Assembly (NCBI GenBank): GCA_025965495.1
Contig: JAOPWW010000307.1
Span: 1 to 5,319, forward strand
DNA length: 5,319 bases
Source: Frankiales bacterium
GTDB lineage: Bacteria; Actinomycetota; Actinomycetes; Mycobacteriales; SCTD01
Direction: 5' to 3'
Under the pieces are notes generated by a model that was given only the letters and a program-made list of their open reading frames with translations, searched no databases and was not told the DNA's origin. Position 1 is the first letter of the stretch. Each line of letters begins with the position of its first letter. Shown piece after piece: positions 1 to 5,319 of the stretch. The position numbers and the translations under genes are program-made.

Positions 1-299
1 CCCTCGACCCGCTCCATGACGATGAACGGGACGCCGTTCTCGTCCGTGCCGGTGTCGTAGACCGACACGATGCAGGGGGCGTTCAGCGACGCCGCGGCCT
101 GCGCCTCCCGGCGGAACCGCGCCTGGAAGGACGGGTCGCGGGCGAGCTCGGGGCGCAGGACCTTGAGCGCGACCGTGCGGCCGAGCCGGACGTCGGTGCC
201 CTCGAGCACCTCGGCCATGCCGCCGACGCCGAGCAGCGGCCCGAGGGCGTAGCGGCCGCCGAGCAGGGGGACGGCGGCGGGGTCCACGGGGGTGCTCAC
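1..299 (-). CDS. pknB: PknB, Ser/Thr protein kinase (N-lobe only; 3' end outside window)
   Basis: Only the first 99 codons are present. After a short Pro-containing leader they read GRYALGPLLGVGGMAEV (residues 15-31), a typical bacterial Hanks kinase glycine loop. Next come VALK (Lys46, ATP-binding) and LARDPSFQARFRREAQAAA (52-70), holding helix-C Glu65. VYDTG (80-84) and IVMERVEG at the hinge end the visible part. The LARDPSF...RFRREAQ...VYDTG string closely matches mycobacterial PknB as I remember it. PknB is an essential membrane kinase with external PASTA repeats that phosphorylates wall-synthesis and division proteins; its catalytic loop, membrane helix and PASTA region lie beyond base 1 and cannot be checked here. 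Hinge residue Arg97 (bases 9-11) replaces the Tyr usual in the VMEYVDG motif. The GTG start overlaps the upstream stop as GTGA and has a strong GGAGAGG 7 nt before it. Confidence 0.93.
   Translation of the reverse strand, partial: MSTPVDPAAVPLLGGRYALGPLLGVGGMAEVLEGTDVRLGRTVALKVLRPELARDPSFQARFRREAQAAASLNAPCIVSVYDTGTDENGVPFIVMERVE
296..299 (-). other. GTGA start/stop overlap, pknA-pknB
   Basis: The pknB start GTG (299-297) and the upstream kinase stop TGA (298-296) share bases. Unlike the pstP-rodA junction, this one also has a clear Shine-Dalgarno. Coupling would help keep the two kinases at matched levels. Confidence 0.8.
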
Positions 300-1609
300 C
301 GGCCTGCCTCTCCGCCGGGGACCACGTGGACGAGGATCTCCTCGCCCGGCACGAGCGGCCCGTCCGGTTCCAGCTCCCGCACGGTACCGGCGGGACCGCC
401 CCCGGCGTCCGCGACCGGCCGGAACGACAGCCCGCGGCGCCTCAGCACCTCGGCCGCCTTCGCGTACGGCATCCCGACGACGTCCTCGCCGGAGGTGATG
501 ACCGCGACCGTGCTGCCGTCCGGGACGCGCACCCCGGCGGCGGGCTCGGTGCGGACGACCCGTCCCTCCGGCACGCCGTCGTCGGCGACCGTCCGCCAGC
601 GGACCTGGAGCCCGGCGTCGCGCAGGACCGAGTCGGCCTCGACCTCGGAGGACCCGGCCCGCACCAGCGGCACCTCGACGCTGTGGCCGCCGCCTGCGAG
701 GAACGCCCGGAGCACGACGACGCCGACGACGACGAGCAGCAGCGGCAGGGCCAGCCACAGGGCGCGGGAGTGCGGCCGGGGGTCGGTCCGGGCGGTCTTC
801 GACGGTCGGGCGCTGCGCAGGGCGCGGGCCTGCCGGGCGACGTCGGCGGCGTCGACGGGGCGGTGGGCCGGGTCCTTCTCCAGGCAGCGCTGCACGAGCG
901 CCCGCACCCCGGACGGGACGCTGTCGGGCAGCTCCGGCGGGTGCTCGTGCAGGTGCTGGCGGGCGACGTCGGAGGGGTGCGCGCCGAGGAACGGACGGCT
1001 CCCGGTGAGGCACTCGTAGGCGACGACGCCGAGGGCGTACAGGTCGGAGGCGGGGCTCACGGGCCGCCCGCCCGCCTGCTCGGGCGACAGGTAGGCCGCG
1101 GTCCCGACGACGACGCCGGTGGTGTGCTCCCCGGCCGCGAGCCGGGCGATCCCGAAGTCGGTGACCTTGACGGTCCCGTCCGCCCGGACCATCAGGTTGC
1201 CCGGCTTCACGTCGCGGTGCACCACGCCCTGGTCGTGGGCGGCCTGCAGCGCGTCGGCGACCTGGGCGACGACGTCGAGGGTGCGGTCGACCGTCAGCGG
1301 CGCCTCCCGCGCGAGCACGGCCGACAGCGGCTCGCCGTCCACGAGCTCCATGACGATCCAGGCGCTGACGCCGTCCGCGGACTCGCCGAAGTCGTGGACG
1401 GCGGCGATGCCGGGGTGGAGCAGGGCGGCGGCGTGGCGGGCCTCGGCGCGGAAGCGCTCGCGCGACTCCTCGTCGGAGCCGGCGAGCAGCAGCTTGACCG
1501 CGACCGGCCGCTGCAGGACGAGGTCGGTCGCCCGCCAGACCTCGGCGGTCGCGCCGCGGGCGAGGACCGCCTCCAGGGCGTAGCGGCCGGCGACCGTCGC
1601 CCCGGTCAC
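296..1609 (-). CDS. pknA: Membrane Ser/Thr protein kinase with two PASTA repeats, in the pknA position
   Basis: This 437-aa Hanks-type kinase has an N-terminal catalytic domain (about residues 10-262). Visible residues are Lys39 (VAVK) and Glu56 (helix C) for the ATP salt bridge, HRDVKPGN (131-138, catalytic Asp133), DFG (151-153), a Thr pair in the activation loop (163-164), then GTAAYLSPEQ (169-178). A short basic linker (about 263-283) leads to one membrane helix (about 284-304). Two PASTA-like repeats follow outside (about 309-374 and 375-433), with PAAGVRVPDGSTVAV and DVVGMPYAKAAEVL as recognisable parts. PASTA domains bind peptidoglycan fragments or lipid II. The symbol comes from position between pbpA and pknB; the PASTA tail is unlike mycobacterial PknA (431 aa), so this could equally be called a second PknB-like kinase. 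The glycine loop is degenerate (ARGATAEV, 17-24). The GTG start at 1609-1607 lies 19 bp after pbpA; an ATG at 1660 would overlap pbpA by 32 bp. The TGA overlaps the pknB start by 4 bp. Confidence 0.92.
   Translation of the reverse strand: MTGATVAGRYALEAVLARGATAEVWRATDLVLQRPVAVKLLLAGSDEESRERFRAEARHAAALLHPGIAAVHDFGESADGVSAWIVMELVDGEPLSAVLAREAPLTVDRTLDVVAQVADALQAAHDQGVVHRDVKPGNLMVRADGTVKVTDFGIARLAAGEHTTGVVVGTAAYLSPEQAGGRPVSPASDLYALGVVAYECLTGSRPFLGAHPSDVARQHLHEHPPELPDSVPSGVRALVQRCLEKDPAHRPVDAADVARQARALRSARPSKTARTDPRPHSRALWLALPLLLVVVGVVVLRAFLAGGGHSVEVPLVRAGSSEVEADSVLRDAGLQVRWRTVADDGVPEGRVVRTEPAAGVRVPDGSTVAVITSGEDVVGMPYAKAAEVLRRRGLSFRPVADAGGGPAGTVRELEPDGPLVPGEEILVHVVPGGEAGR
307..313 (-). promoter_or_regulatory. 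Ribosome binding site of pknB
   Basis: GGAGAGG on the minus strand lies 7 nt before the GTG at 299-297, inside the last codons of the preceding kinase gene. It supports that GTG over another in-frame GTG four codons later (287-285). It is the clearest Shine-Dalgarno in the window, so pknB is probably initiated independently as well as by coupling through the GTGA overlap. Confidence 0.7.
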
Positions 1610-1612
1610 GCG

Positions 1613-1620
1613 CCCCCGCC
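1613..1620 (-). promoter_or_regulatory. Weak, G-rich ribosome binding site candidate before the pknA-type kinase
   Basis: The minus strand reads GGCGGGGG just before the GTG at 1609, with only 3 nt between the G run and the start codon. That spacing is short for a Shine-Dalgarno, so the assignment is weak. Re-initiation after pbpA termination 19 bp upstream is a likely contributor. Confidence 0.3.
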
Positions 1621-1628
1621 CGGCCGGG

Positions 1629-3098
1629 TCACCGGCCCAGCACCGCCTGCATGACGGCACGCGCGACCGGCGCGGCGACCGCGCCGCCCGTGGCCTCGGA
1701 CCCCGCGCTGCCGCCGTTCTCGACGATGACGGCGACGGCGACCTGCGGGTCCTCGGCGGGTGCGAAGCCGATGAACCAGGCGTGCGGGGCCTTGCCCGTG
1801 GCGTTCTGCGCCGTGCCGGTCTTGCCCGCCACCCGGACGCCGTCGATCTTCGCGTTGCCGCCGGTGCCGCGCTCGACGACGGCCTCCATCATCTCGGTGA
1901 GCTGCTTGGCGACGTCGCCGCTGACCGCCGAGGACAGGACCTCGGGCTTCGCGACGTCGAGCCGCGACAGGTCGGGGGCCTGCACCTCGCGCACCAGGTA
2001 GGGCTTCATGACGTCGCCCCCGTTCGCGACGCCCGCCGCGACCATCGCCATCTGCAGCGGCGTCACGCGGACGTCGAACTGGCCGATCGCCGACTGCCCC
2101 AGCTGCGGCTTGTTCACGTCCGCCGGGAAGACCGACGTCGCCGTCGACAGCGGCACCTCGAGGTCGGCCTGGCCGAACCCGAAGGCCTCCGCCTGCTTGC
2201 GCAGCGCGTCCTGCCCGACGTCGAGGCCGAGCTGCGCGTACGCGGTGTTGCAGGAGATGGCGAAGGCGTTGATCAGGGGTTGCTTGCCGCTGGGGTCGCA
2301 GGTCTCCCCGCCGAAGTTGCGCAGCGGCCGGGTGGTCTGCGGGAGCAGCAGCTCCTTGGGCGCCGGGACGACCGTCTGCGGGCTGTCGACGGTGCCCGAG
2401 GTCAGGGCCGCCGCCGACGTGACGACCTTGAACGTCGAGCCCGGCGGGTAGGTCTGGTTGAGCGCCCGGTCCAGCAGGGGCTCGTCGGGGTCGCCGCTGA
2501 GCCGCTTGTACGCCGCCCGGATCGCCGCGGGGTCGTGGCTGGACAGCGTCGCCGGGTCGAACGAGGGGCGGCTGACGAGGGCGAGGATCGCGCCGGTCTT
2601 CGGGTCGAGCGCGACGACGGCGCCCTTGCGGCCGCCGAGGGCGTCGTAGCCGGCCTGCTGCGCCTTCTGCTGCAGGGTCAGCACGACCGAGCCGCCCTTG
2701 GGCTCGCGGCCCGTGACGTAGTCCGACAGGCGCCGGGTGAACAGCTCGTCGCCCTCGCCGGACAGGATCCGGTCCTCGGCGCGCTCGATCCCGGTGCTGC
2801 TGTAGACCAGGCTGAAGAAGCCGGTCGCGTGGGCGTAGACGGGACCGCCCGGGTAGGTGCGCAGGTACTTCAGCCGGTCGCCGGTCGCCACCGACCGGGC
2901 CAGCGCCTGGCGGCCGCCGCCCGTGCCGAGCGCGATCGCGCCGCGCTGCTGCTCGTAGGTGCGCAGCAGGACCCGGCCGTTGCGGGGGTCGTCGCGGTAG
3001 GCGCTGCCCTTCACGACCTGCAGGTAGTTGACGTTCACGAGCAGCAGCCCGAACAGGACCATGCAGGCGACGGCGACCCGCCGCAGGGGGGCGTTCAC
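1629..3098 (-). CDS. pbpA: PbpA, class B penicillin-binding protein (D,D-transpeptidase)
   Basis: This 489-aa class B PBP is nearly the length of mycobacterial PbpA (491 aa). A single N-terminal membrane anchor (about residues 7-25) is followed by a non-catalytic dimerisation/pedestal region (about 30-155) and a transpeptidase domain (about 158-489). All three active-site motifs are present and in order: STFK (221-224, with Ser221 the acyl-enzyme serine), SCN (282-284) and KTG (426-428, in AGKTGTAQN). The enzyme cross-links peptidoglycan stems outside the membrane and is the usual transpeptidase partner of the adjacent RodA. In mycobacteria PbpA is needed for normal division and cell shape and is reported as a PknB substrate; regulation here is inferred. 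The GTG start at 3098-3096 has a good AAGGG 6 nt upstream and lies 10 bp after the rodA stop. Cys267 and Cys283 may pair beside the second motif. Nothing suggests truncation or loss of activity. Confidence 0.96.
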   Translation of the reverse strand: MNAPLRRVAVACMVLFGLLLVNVNYLQVVKGSAYRDDPRNGRVLLRTYEQQRGAIALGTGGGRQALARSVATGDRLKYLRTYPGGPVYAHATGFFSLVYSSTGIERAEDRILSGEGDELFTRRLSDYVTGREPKGGSVVLTLQQKAQQAGYDALGGRKGAVVALDPKTGAILALVSRPSFDPATLSSHDPAAIRAAYKRLSGDPDEPLLDRALNQTYPPGSTFKVVTSAAALTSGTVDSPQTVVPAPKELLLPQTTRPLRNFGGETCDPSGKQPLINAFAISCNTAYAQLGLDVGQDALRKQAEAFGFGQADLEVPLSTATSVFPADVNKPQLGQSAIGQFDVRVTPLQMAMVAAGVANGGDVMKPYLVREVQAPDLSRLDVAKPEVLSSAVSGDVAKQLTEMMEAVVERGTGGNAKIDGVRVAGKTGTAQNATGKAPHAWFIGFAPAEDPQVAVAVIVENGGSAGSEATGGAVAAPVARAVMQAVLGR

Positions 3099-3104
3099 GG
3101 GCGA

Positions 3105-3109
3105 CCCTT
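3105..3109 (-). promoter_or_regulatory. Ribosome binding site of pbpA
   Basis: AAGGG on the minus strand lies 6 nt before the GTG at 3098-3096, and its first A is the last base of the rodA stop codon. It fixes the pbpA start over an in-frame ATG at 3206, which would overlap rodA by 98 bp and add a Pro/Arg-rich stretch unlike a PBP N-terminus. Confidence 0.7.
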
Positions 3110-4542
3110 CATGACCGGCGCACGATCGTGGTGCGGGCGTCCTCGAGGACGGCCCGCGCGGTGTCCGGGGCGATCGGCGACGGCGCGGGCCGGCGCGCGG
3201 CGTCACTGATCCGCAGCAGCAGGCCGACCAGGACCCAGTTCGCGACGATCGAGCTGCCGCCGTAGGACAGCCAGGGCAGCGTGACGCCGGTCAGCGGCAC
3301 GAGGCCGGTGACGCCGCCGGCGATGACGAACACCTGCAGGCACAGCGCGAACGACAGCCCGACGGCGAGCAGCTTGCCGAAGGGGTCGCGGCACCCGAGG
3401 GCCGTGCGCAGGCCGCGCTCGACGATGAGGGCGAACAGCAGCAGCACCGCCATGACCCCGACCAGGCCGAGCTCCTCGCCGATGGTCGCCAGGATGAAGT
3501 CGGTCTTCGCGAACGGCACCGTGCCGGGGCTGCCCTCGCCGAGGCCGGTCCCGCTGATGCCGCCGGTGCCGAAGCCGAACAGGCCCTGGACCAGCTGGTA
3601 GCCCTTGCCGCTGGCGTCCCGGAACGGGTGCAGCCAGATGTCGACGCGGTCCTGGACGTGGCCGATCACGCGGTACGCCAGCAGCGACCCGGCCACGAAC
3701 AGGCCGACCCCGAGCAGCAGCCACGACGTCCGCTCCGTGGCGACGTAGAGCATCACGACGAACAGGGCGAAGAACAGCAGGGAGCTGCCGAGGTCGTTGC
3801 CGCCGAGCAGCACCAGCAGCGACGCGCCCCACGCCAGGAGCACCGGCCCGAGGTCGCGGGCCCGCGGAAGGTCCACGCCGAGGACGCGGCGTCCGGCCAG
3901 CGCCAGGGCGTCGCGCTTCTGCACGAAGTACCCGGCGAAGAACAGGATCAGGAGCAGCTTGGAGACCTCGCTGGGCTGCACCTGCAGCGGCCCGACCCGG
4001 ATCCACAGCCGCGCGCCGTTGATGGTCCGGCCGATGCCCGGGACGTTCGGCAGCAGCAGGAAGAACAGGCCGAGGGCCGCGCTGGTGTACGTGTAGCGCG
4101 ACAGCGTGGTGTGGTCGCGGACGACGACGAGCAGCCCGACGAACAGGGCGACGCCGAGCCCCGTCCAGAACAGCTGCTGCGGCGCGTCGGCTCCCGGGAG
4201 GGCGCGGCCCCGGGCCTTGGCCCGCTCGATCGCGTCGTAGTCCAGGCGCCGGATGAGGACCAGGCCGAGCCCGTTGAGCAGGGCGACGCACGGCAGGATC
4301 AGCGGGTCGGCGTAGGGGGCGAAGCGGCGCACGGCCAGGTGCGCGGTGAGGAACAGGGCGGCGAGACCACCGCCGTAGCCGAGGGTCCCGGAGGGGATCC
4401 GGTCGTCCTGCGCGAGCCCGACCGCGGCGTAGGCCAGCACCGCGATGAGCACGGCGAAGCCGACGAGCAGCAGCTCGGTCCCGCGGCGGGTCCGGGGCCC
4501 CGGGGTGACGGTGCCGGCGGGCGGCAGGGCGGCGGCGGTCAC
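3109..4542 (-). CDS. rodA: RodA, SEDS-family peptidoglycan glycosyltransferase
   Basis: This 477-aa multi-pass membrane protein of the FtsW/RodA/SpoVE (SEDS) family polymerises lipid II into glycan strands. Visible family landmarks are NGARLWIRVGPLQVQPSEVSK (from residue 175, around the start of a central loop), the RDASGKGYQ loop (308-316), the TDFILATIGEELGLVG block (347-362) and the C-terminal WLSYGGSSIVANW block (424-436). Asp309 (bases 3616-3618) aligns by motif with the catalytic Asp of RodA proteins; that assignment is inference. About ten hydrophobic helices are visible, and both ends are polar. The length is close to mycobacterial RodA (about 469 aa). RodA rather than FtsW is chosen because pbpA follows directly. 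The GTG start at 4542-4540 overlaps the pstP stop in GTGA. No Shine-Dalgarno is visible, so translation is probably coupled to pstP. An in-frame ATG at 4752 is rejected because it would overlap pstP by over 200 bp with low-complexity, non-family sequence. Confidence 0.95.
   Translation of the reverse strand: MTAAALPPAGTVTPGPRTRRGTELLLVGFAVLIAVLAYAAVGLAQDDRIPSGTLGYGGGLAALFLTAHLAVRRFAPYADPLILPCVALLNGLGLVLIRRLDYDAIERAKARGRALPGADAPQQLFWTGLGVALFVGLLVVVRDHTTLSRYTYTSAALGLFFLLLPNVPGIGRTINGARLWIRVGPLQVQPSEVSKLLLILFFAGYFVQKRDALALAGRRVLGVDLPRARDLGPVLLAWGASLLVLLGGNDLGSSLLFFALFVVMLYVATERTSWLLLGVGLFVAGSLLAYRVIGHVQDRVDIWLHPFRDASGKGYQLVQGLFGFGTGGISGTGLGEGSPGTVPFAKTDFILATIGEELGLVGVMAVLLLFALIVERGLRTALGCRDPFGKLLAVGLSFALCLQVFVIAGGVTGLVPLTGVTLPWLSYGGSSIVANWVLVGLLLRISDAARRPAPSPIAPDTARAVLEDARTTIVRRS
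4539..4542 (-). other. GTGA start/stop overlap, pstP-rodA
   Basis: The rodA start GTG (4542-4540) and the pstP stop TGA (4541-4539) share bases. Upstream minus-strand sequence shows no purine-rich Shine-Dalgarno, so ribosomes finishing pstP probably re-initiate on rodA. This would tie RodA output to phosphatase output; that consequence is inference. Confidence 0.8.
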
Positions 4543-5319
4543 GACGTCGGCACCGCGGCGGGCGCGGTCGGGGTCGTGACGGAGACGGACGGGGCCGGGG
4601 CGGTCGGCAGCACGGGCGGCTGCACCAGCGCGGGGCAGCCCGCGGGCACCTCGACGGCAGGGGCGACCGTGCTCGGCGTCGGCACCGGGCTCCCCTTCGG
4701 CAGCGGGGACTGCCGGGGCACCGGCGTCGGCGTCGGCAGCGCCGTGGGGCACGGGGTGGCCGCCTCCTCGAGCCGCTGCACGATGCGCTGCGCGTCGTCG
4801 GCGTCGGCGGCCACGATGCCCTCCTGGAGCTGCTCGGTCTCGATCTCGGACAGCCTCTCGGTGCTCAGCGCGGTGCGGTGCTGGACGTCCGCCAGCGGCA
4901 GGCCGGCGACGGTCCCGCTGACGCCGCGGTAGACCGCGACCTGGCCGGCGTCGACGCCCACGTAGTACTGGGAACGCACGTAGGCCCAGCCGGTTCCCGC
5001 GGCGGCGAGCAGCACGACGACGACCCCGGCCACGACCAGCGCGGTACGGCGTCGCCCACGGTGCGCTCCCGCCGGCTCCAGCGGCACGGACGCGCGCCGC
5101 GACGGGGCCGGCTCGACGTCGCGGCCCTCGGCGACGCGCGCGCGGGAGGCGGCGGAGTCGCTGTTCGGGGCGCTCTGCGGGGCGTCCGCGGCCGCGCCCG
5201 CGACGATGACGGCGTCGCCCGACTCGGAGGCGTCGACGACGTCCGCGACGATCATGGTGATGTTGTCCGGACCGCCGCCGCGCAGCGCGAGGTCGAGCAG
5301 CCGGTCGGCGCTGGCCTGC
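4539..5319 (-). CDS. pstP: PstP-type membrane PP2C Ser/Thr protein phosphatase (C-terminal part; 5' end outside window)
   Basis: Partial gene: 259 codons to a TGA at 4541-4539; the start lies beyond base 5319. The fragment opens with the end of a PP2C catalytic domain. Its GGPDNIT motif (fragment residues 15-21) contains an Asp (residue 18, bases 5265-5267) that in PP2C/PPM phosphatases helps bind the metal centre. A polar, Ala-rich linker follows (about 30-90), then one membrane helix (about 92-113). After it comes an external segment (QYYVGVDAGQVAVYRGVSG, about 117-135) resembling the extracellular part of mycobacterial PstP, and a Pro/Thr-rich tail holding two cysteines (190 and 228). PstP dephosphorylates the PknA and PknB kinases and their substrates at the inner face of the membrane. 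The last codons overlap the rodA start by 4 bp. An ATG at 5255 is internal, since the conserved motif lies upstream of it. The family call is secure from motif plus gene order; the rest of the catalytic domain cannot be checked. Confidence 0.95.
   Translation of the reverse strand, partial: QASADRLLDLALRGGGPDNITMIVADVVDASESGDAVIVAGAAADAPQSAPNSDSAASRARVAEGRDVEPAPSRRASVPLEPAGAHRGRRRTALVVAGVVVVLLAAAGTGWAYVRSQYYVGVDAGQVAVYRGVSGTVAGLPLADVQHRTALSTERLSEIETEQLQEGIVAADADDAQRIVQRLEEAATPCPTALPTPTPVPRQSPLPKGSPVPTPSTVAPAVEVPAGCPALVQPPVLPTAPAPSVSVTTPTAPAAVPTS

Noticed and set aside
326..1654. Long open frame on the plus strand opposite the pknA-type kinase
   Set aside because: It is a shadow of GC-rich coding sequence: its translation is Arg/Gly/Asp/Val-rich without a recognisable domain, while the minus frame holds a full kinase motif set.
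3099..3206. N-terminal extension of pbpA from an upstream ATG at 3206
   Set aside because: It would overlap rodA and place an Arg/Pro-rich stretch before the membrane anchor; the GTG at 3098 has a well-spaced Shine-Dalgarno.
1782..3209. 475-codon plus-strand open frame opposite pbpA
   Set aside because: The opposite strand encodes all three PBP motifs in order. The plus-strand product is low-complexity Arg/Val/Gly/Leu sequence, as expected from high GC at third positions.
3203..4291. 362-codon minus-strand open frame inside rodA
   Set aside because: It is an Arg/Pro-rich out-of-frame reading of rodA; the rodA frame carries the membrane helices and SEDS motifs.
4691..4740. Short tandem GGCGTC-like repeats
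   Set aside because: They fall in pstP codons for the Pro/Thr/Val-rich tail and are explained by protein composition; no longer DNA repeat unit was seen.
4543..4752. N-terminal extension of rodA from an upstream ATG at 4752
   Set aside because: It would overlap pstP by over 200 bp and add 70 Ala/Arg/Gly-rich residues unlike any SEDS protein. The GTG in the GTGA overlap gives the normal length.
3628..4932. 434-codon plus-strand open frame opposite rodA and pstP
   Set aside because: The product is Gln/Glu/Asp/Gly-rich and spans two unrelated minus-strand genes, so it is a compositional artefact.
1..5319. Mobile element, CRISPR array, tRNA/rRNA gene, terminator or riboswitch
   Set aside because: Apart from the short 10 and 19 bp gaps, the window is filled by five conserved coding regions. 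No spaced direct repeats, inverted terminal repeats, stem-loop with T-run or RNA gene signature was seen by eye.

Overview
The window is an ordinary but complete-looking slice of the conserved actinobacterial cell-wall elongation and Ser/Thr-phosphorylation cluster. Every gene lies on the minus strand, so transcription runs from base 5319 towards base 1. The order is pstP (5' end outside the window), rodA, pbpA, a pknA-type PASTA kinase, and pknB (3' end outside the window). Very high GC (well over 70% by eye), strong G/C preference at third codon positions, GTG starts throughout and this gene order point to a high-GC actinobacterium. The genus cannot be fixed from the sequence alone; the extreme GC resembles lineages such as Kineosporiales or Geodermatophilales, which is inference only.

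Layout: 4539-5319 holds the C-terminal part of the membrane PP2C phosphatase PstP. 3109-4542 is the SEDS glycosyltransferase RodA (477 aa). 1629-3098 is the class B transpeptidase PbpA (489 aa). 296-1609 is a membrane Ser/Thr kinase in the pknA position (437 aa) that carries two C-terminal PASTA repeats. <1-299 is the N-lobe of PknB. The genes are packed end to end: pstP/rodA and kinase/pknB overlap by 4 bp (GTGA), rodA/pbpA are 10 bp apart and pbpA/kinase 19 bp apart. There is no room for internal terminators, and no promoter was seen. The window is therefore best read as the middle of one polycistronic unit.

How the genes work together (established for Mycobacterium and Corynebacterium, inferred here): RodA polymerises lipid II into glycan strands and PbpA cross-links them. 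The two kinases sense the wall through external PASTA domains and phosphorylate division and wall-synthesis proteins. PstP reverses the phosphorylation. FHA-domain genes usually sit upstream of pstP, beyond base 5319, and are not visible here.

No new system was found. The points most worth a second look are PASTA repeats on the kinase in the pknA slot, the degenerate glycine-rich loop of that kinase, a Cys-bracketed Pro/Thr-rich tail on PstP, a cysteine pair near the PbpA active site, and purely GTG-started, tightly coupled genes.
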